Assembly (NCBI GenBank): GCA_040255925.1
Contig: JBDZVX010000144.1
Coordinates: forward strand, 1 to 5,931
Origin: Nitrolancea sp040255925
GTDB taxonomy: Bacteria > Chloroflexota > Chloroflexia > Thermomicrobiales > Thermomicrobiaceae
Direction: 5' to 3'
DNA: 5,931 bases
Part shown: piece after piece, positions 5,382 through 5,931 of the stretch
Position numbering within the stretch: the first letter of the stretch is position 1
Layout: each line of letters begins with the position of its first letter
Translations under genes and position numbers: made by a program
The notes under the pieces: model-generated
What the model was told of the DNA's origin: nothing
Seen by the model: the letters and a program-made list of their open reading frames with translations, nothing else
Databases searched by the model: none

Positions 5382-5931
5382 ATGGCATCCAACAGCGCGC
5401 AGCCAAATGCCGGCGGCCAGGGGCAGCGTCCCTGGGAAGATATCGACCGGATGCTCGGAGTCGACGACGCGCGTGAACGTATCCTCGCCGCGGTCAGCCC
5501 GCTCGAACCGGGCGATATCCCGCTGCTCGACGCGCTGGGGTTAGTCCTCGCGGCGGATGTCGTTTCAACGGTGAACATCCCCCCATTTCGGAACTCGGCC
5601 ATGGATGGTTACGCGGTCCGGGCCCAGGATACGACCGGGGCTCGTATCGACCAGCCGGTGCAGCTTACCGTCATCGGTGAGCTCGCGGCGGGCTACCCAC
5701 CGGAGGTCACGGTCGGAGCCGGCCAGGCCGTCCGGATCATGACCGGGGCCGCGATGCCCGACGGTGCCGACGCCGTCGTCCGGTTCGAGGAGACCGACGA
5801 GGGTGGCACCCAAGGTACCGGCCGGGCCGGACGGACAGTCCTGATCCGCTGTGAGGCGAAGCCGTGGGACAACGTGCGGGCAGCCGGCGAGGACGTTCAT
5901 GCCGGGACGACCGTGCTCCAGGCGGGGACGG
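5382..5931 (+). CDS. moeA: Molybdopterin molybdenumtransferase MoeA, N-terminal 183 residues (cut by right window edge)
   Basis: MoeA inserts molybdate into adenylylated molybdopterin, the last step of molybdenum cofactor synthesis in the cytoplasm. Recognisable blocks are the domain I helix VDDARERILAAVSPL (27-41), LLDALGLVLAADV (48-60), and the hallmark IPPFRNSAMDGYAVRA (66-81). VRIMTGAAMPDGADAVVRFEE (117-137) and VRAAGEDVHAGT (165-176) follow. The MogA/MoaB-like domain III and the C-terminal domain lie beyond the edge, where about 220 more residues are expected. The ATG at 5382 is preceded by GGAG (5371-5374) seven bases away. The first 23 residues are Gly/Gln/Pro-rich and not conserved, so the in-frame ATG at 5451 is a weaker alternative start. 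It begins 12 bases after the mdh stop with no promoter visible between them, so the two genes are probably co-transcribed. The frame stays open to the window end. Confidence 0.96.
   Translation, partial: MASNSAQPNAGGQGQRPWEDIDRMLGVDDARERILAAVSPLEPGDIPLLDALGLVLAADVVSTVNIPPFRNSAMDGYAVRAQDTTGARIDQPVQLTVIGELAAGYPPEVTVGAGQAVRIMTGAAMPDGADAVVRFEETDEGGTQGTGRAGRTVLIRCEAKPWDNVRAAGEDVHAGTTVLQAGT

Noticed and set aside
5369..5476. ATG overlapping the mdh stop codon (TGATG) as a coupled start for moeA
   Set aside because: It is out of frame with moeA and hits a stop after 35 codons; the ATG at 5382 with GGAG seven bases upstream is in frame with all MoeA motifs.

Overview
This is a GC-rich window of about 60% GC by eye, densely coded on both strands. 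It comes from a bacterial chromosome. There is no rRNA, tRNA, CRISPR array, transposase or phage gene in it. The best guess at origin is a free-living high-GC bacterium, possibly Chloroflexota of the Thermomicrobia/Sphaerobacter type. That guess rests on three things: a CtpC-type metal ATPase, an apparently leaderless regulator gene, and a C-rich/G-rich palindromic repeat of a kind I associate with such genomes. It is inference only; no marker gene settles it.

Layout. Positions 1-244 (minus) hold the first 81 codons of an unrecognised gene that runs off the left edge. Positions 245-488 are non-coding. Most of the right half of that gap is a palindromic element (369-507) with matching ends and two internal hairpins, and its right end supplies the last codons and stop of the next gene. 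Positions 489-2645 (minus) encode a P1B-type metal-transporting ATPase most like mycobacterial CtpC, but without the N-terminal metal-binding domain. Positions 2646-2839 are non-coding with one strong hairpin. Positions 2840-3235 (minus) encode a small DUF3224 protein. It is divergent from a WYL-domain transcriptional regulator at 3358-4329 (plus). The 122-bp gap between them carries a perfect 7-bp inverted repeat and a -10-like hexamer seven bases before the regulator's ATG. Positions 4330-4442 hold a promoter and leader for mdh (4443-5369, plus, LDH-like malate dehydrogenase). moeA (5382 to the right edge, plus) follows 12 bases later and is cut by the window.

How the genes fit together. 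Three units can be argued: (1) the regulator and the DUF3224 gene, probably controlled from one shared operator; (2) the metal ATPase, read in the same direction as DUF3224 but separated from it by a hairpin and 194 bases, so probably its own unit; (3) an mdh-moeA operon joining central carbon metabolism to molybdenum cofactor synthesis, where the link is probably shared transcription rather than shared chemistry. I see no clear undescribed multi-gene system. The points most worth a second look are the repeat element that forms the ATPase C-terminus, the operator/leaderless-promoter arrangement of the WYL regulator, and the HMA-less CtpC-like ATPase.
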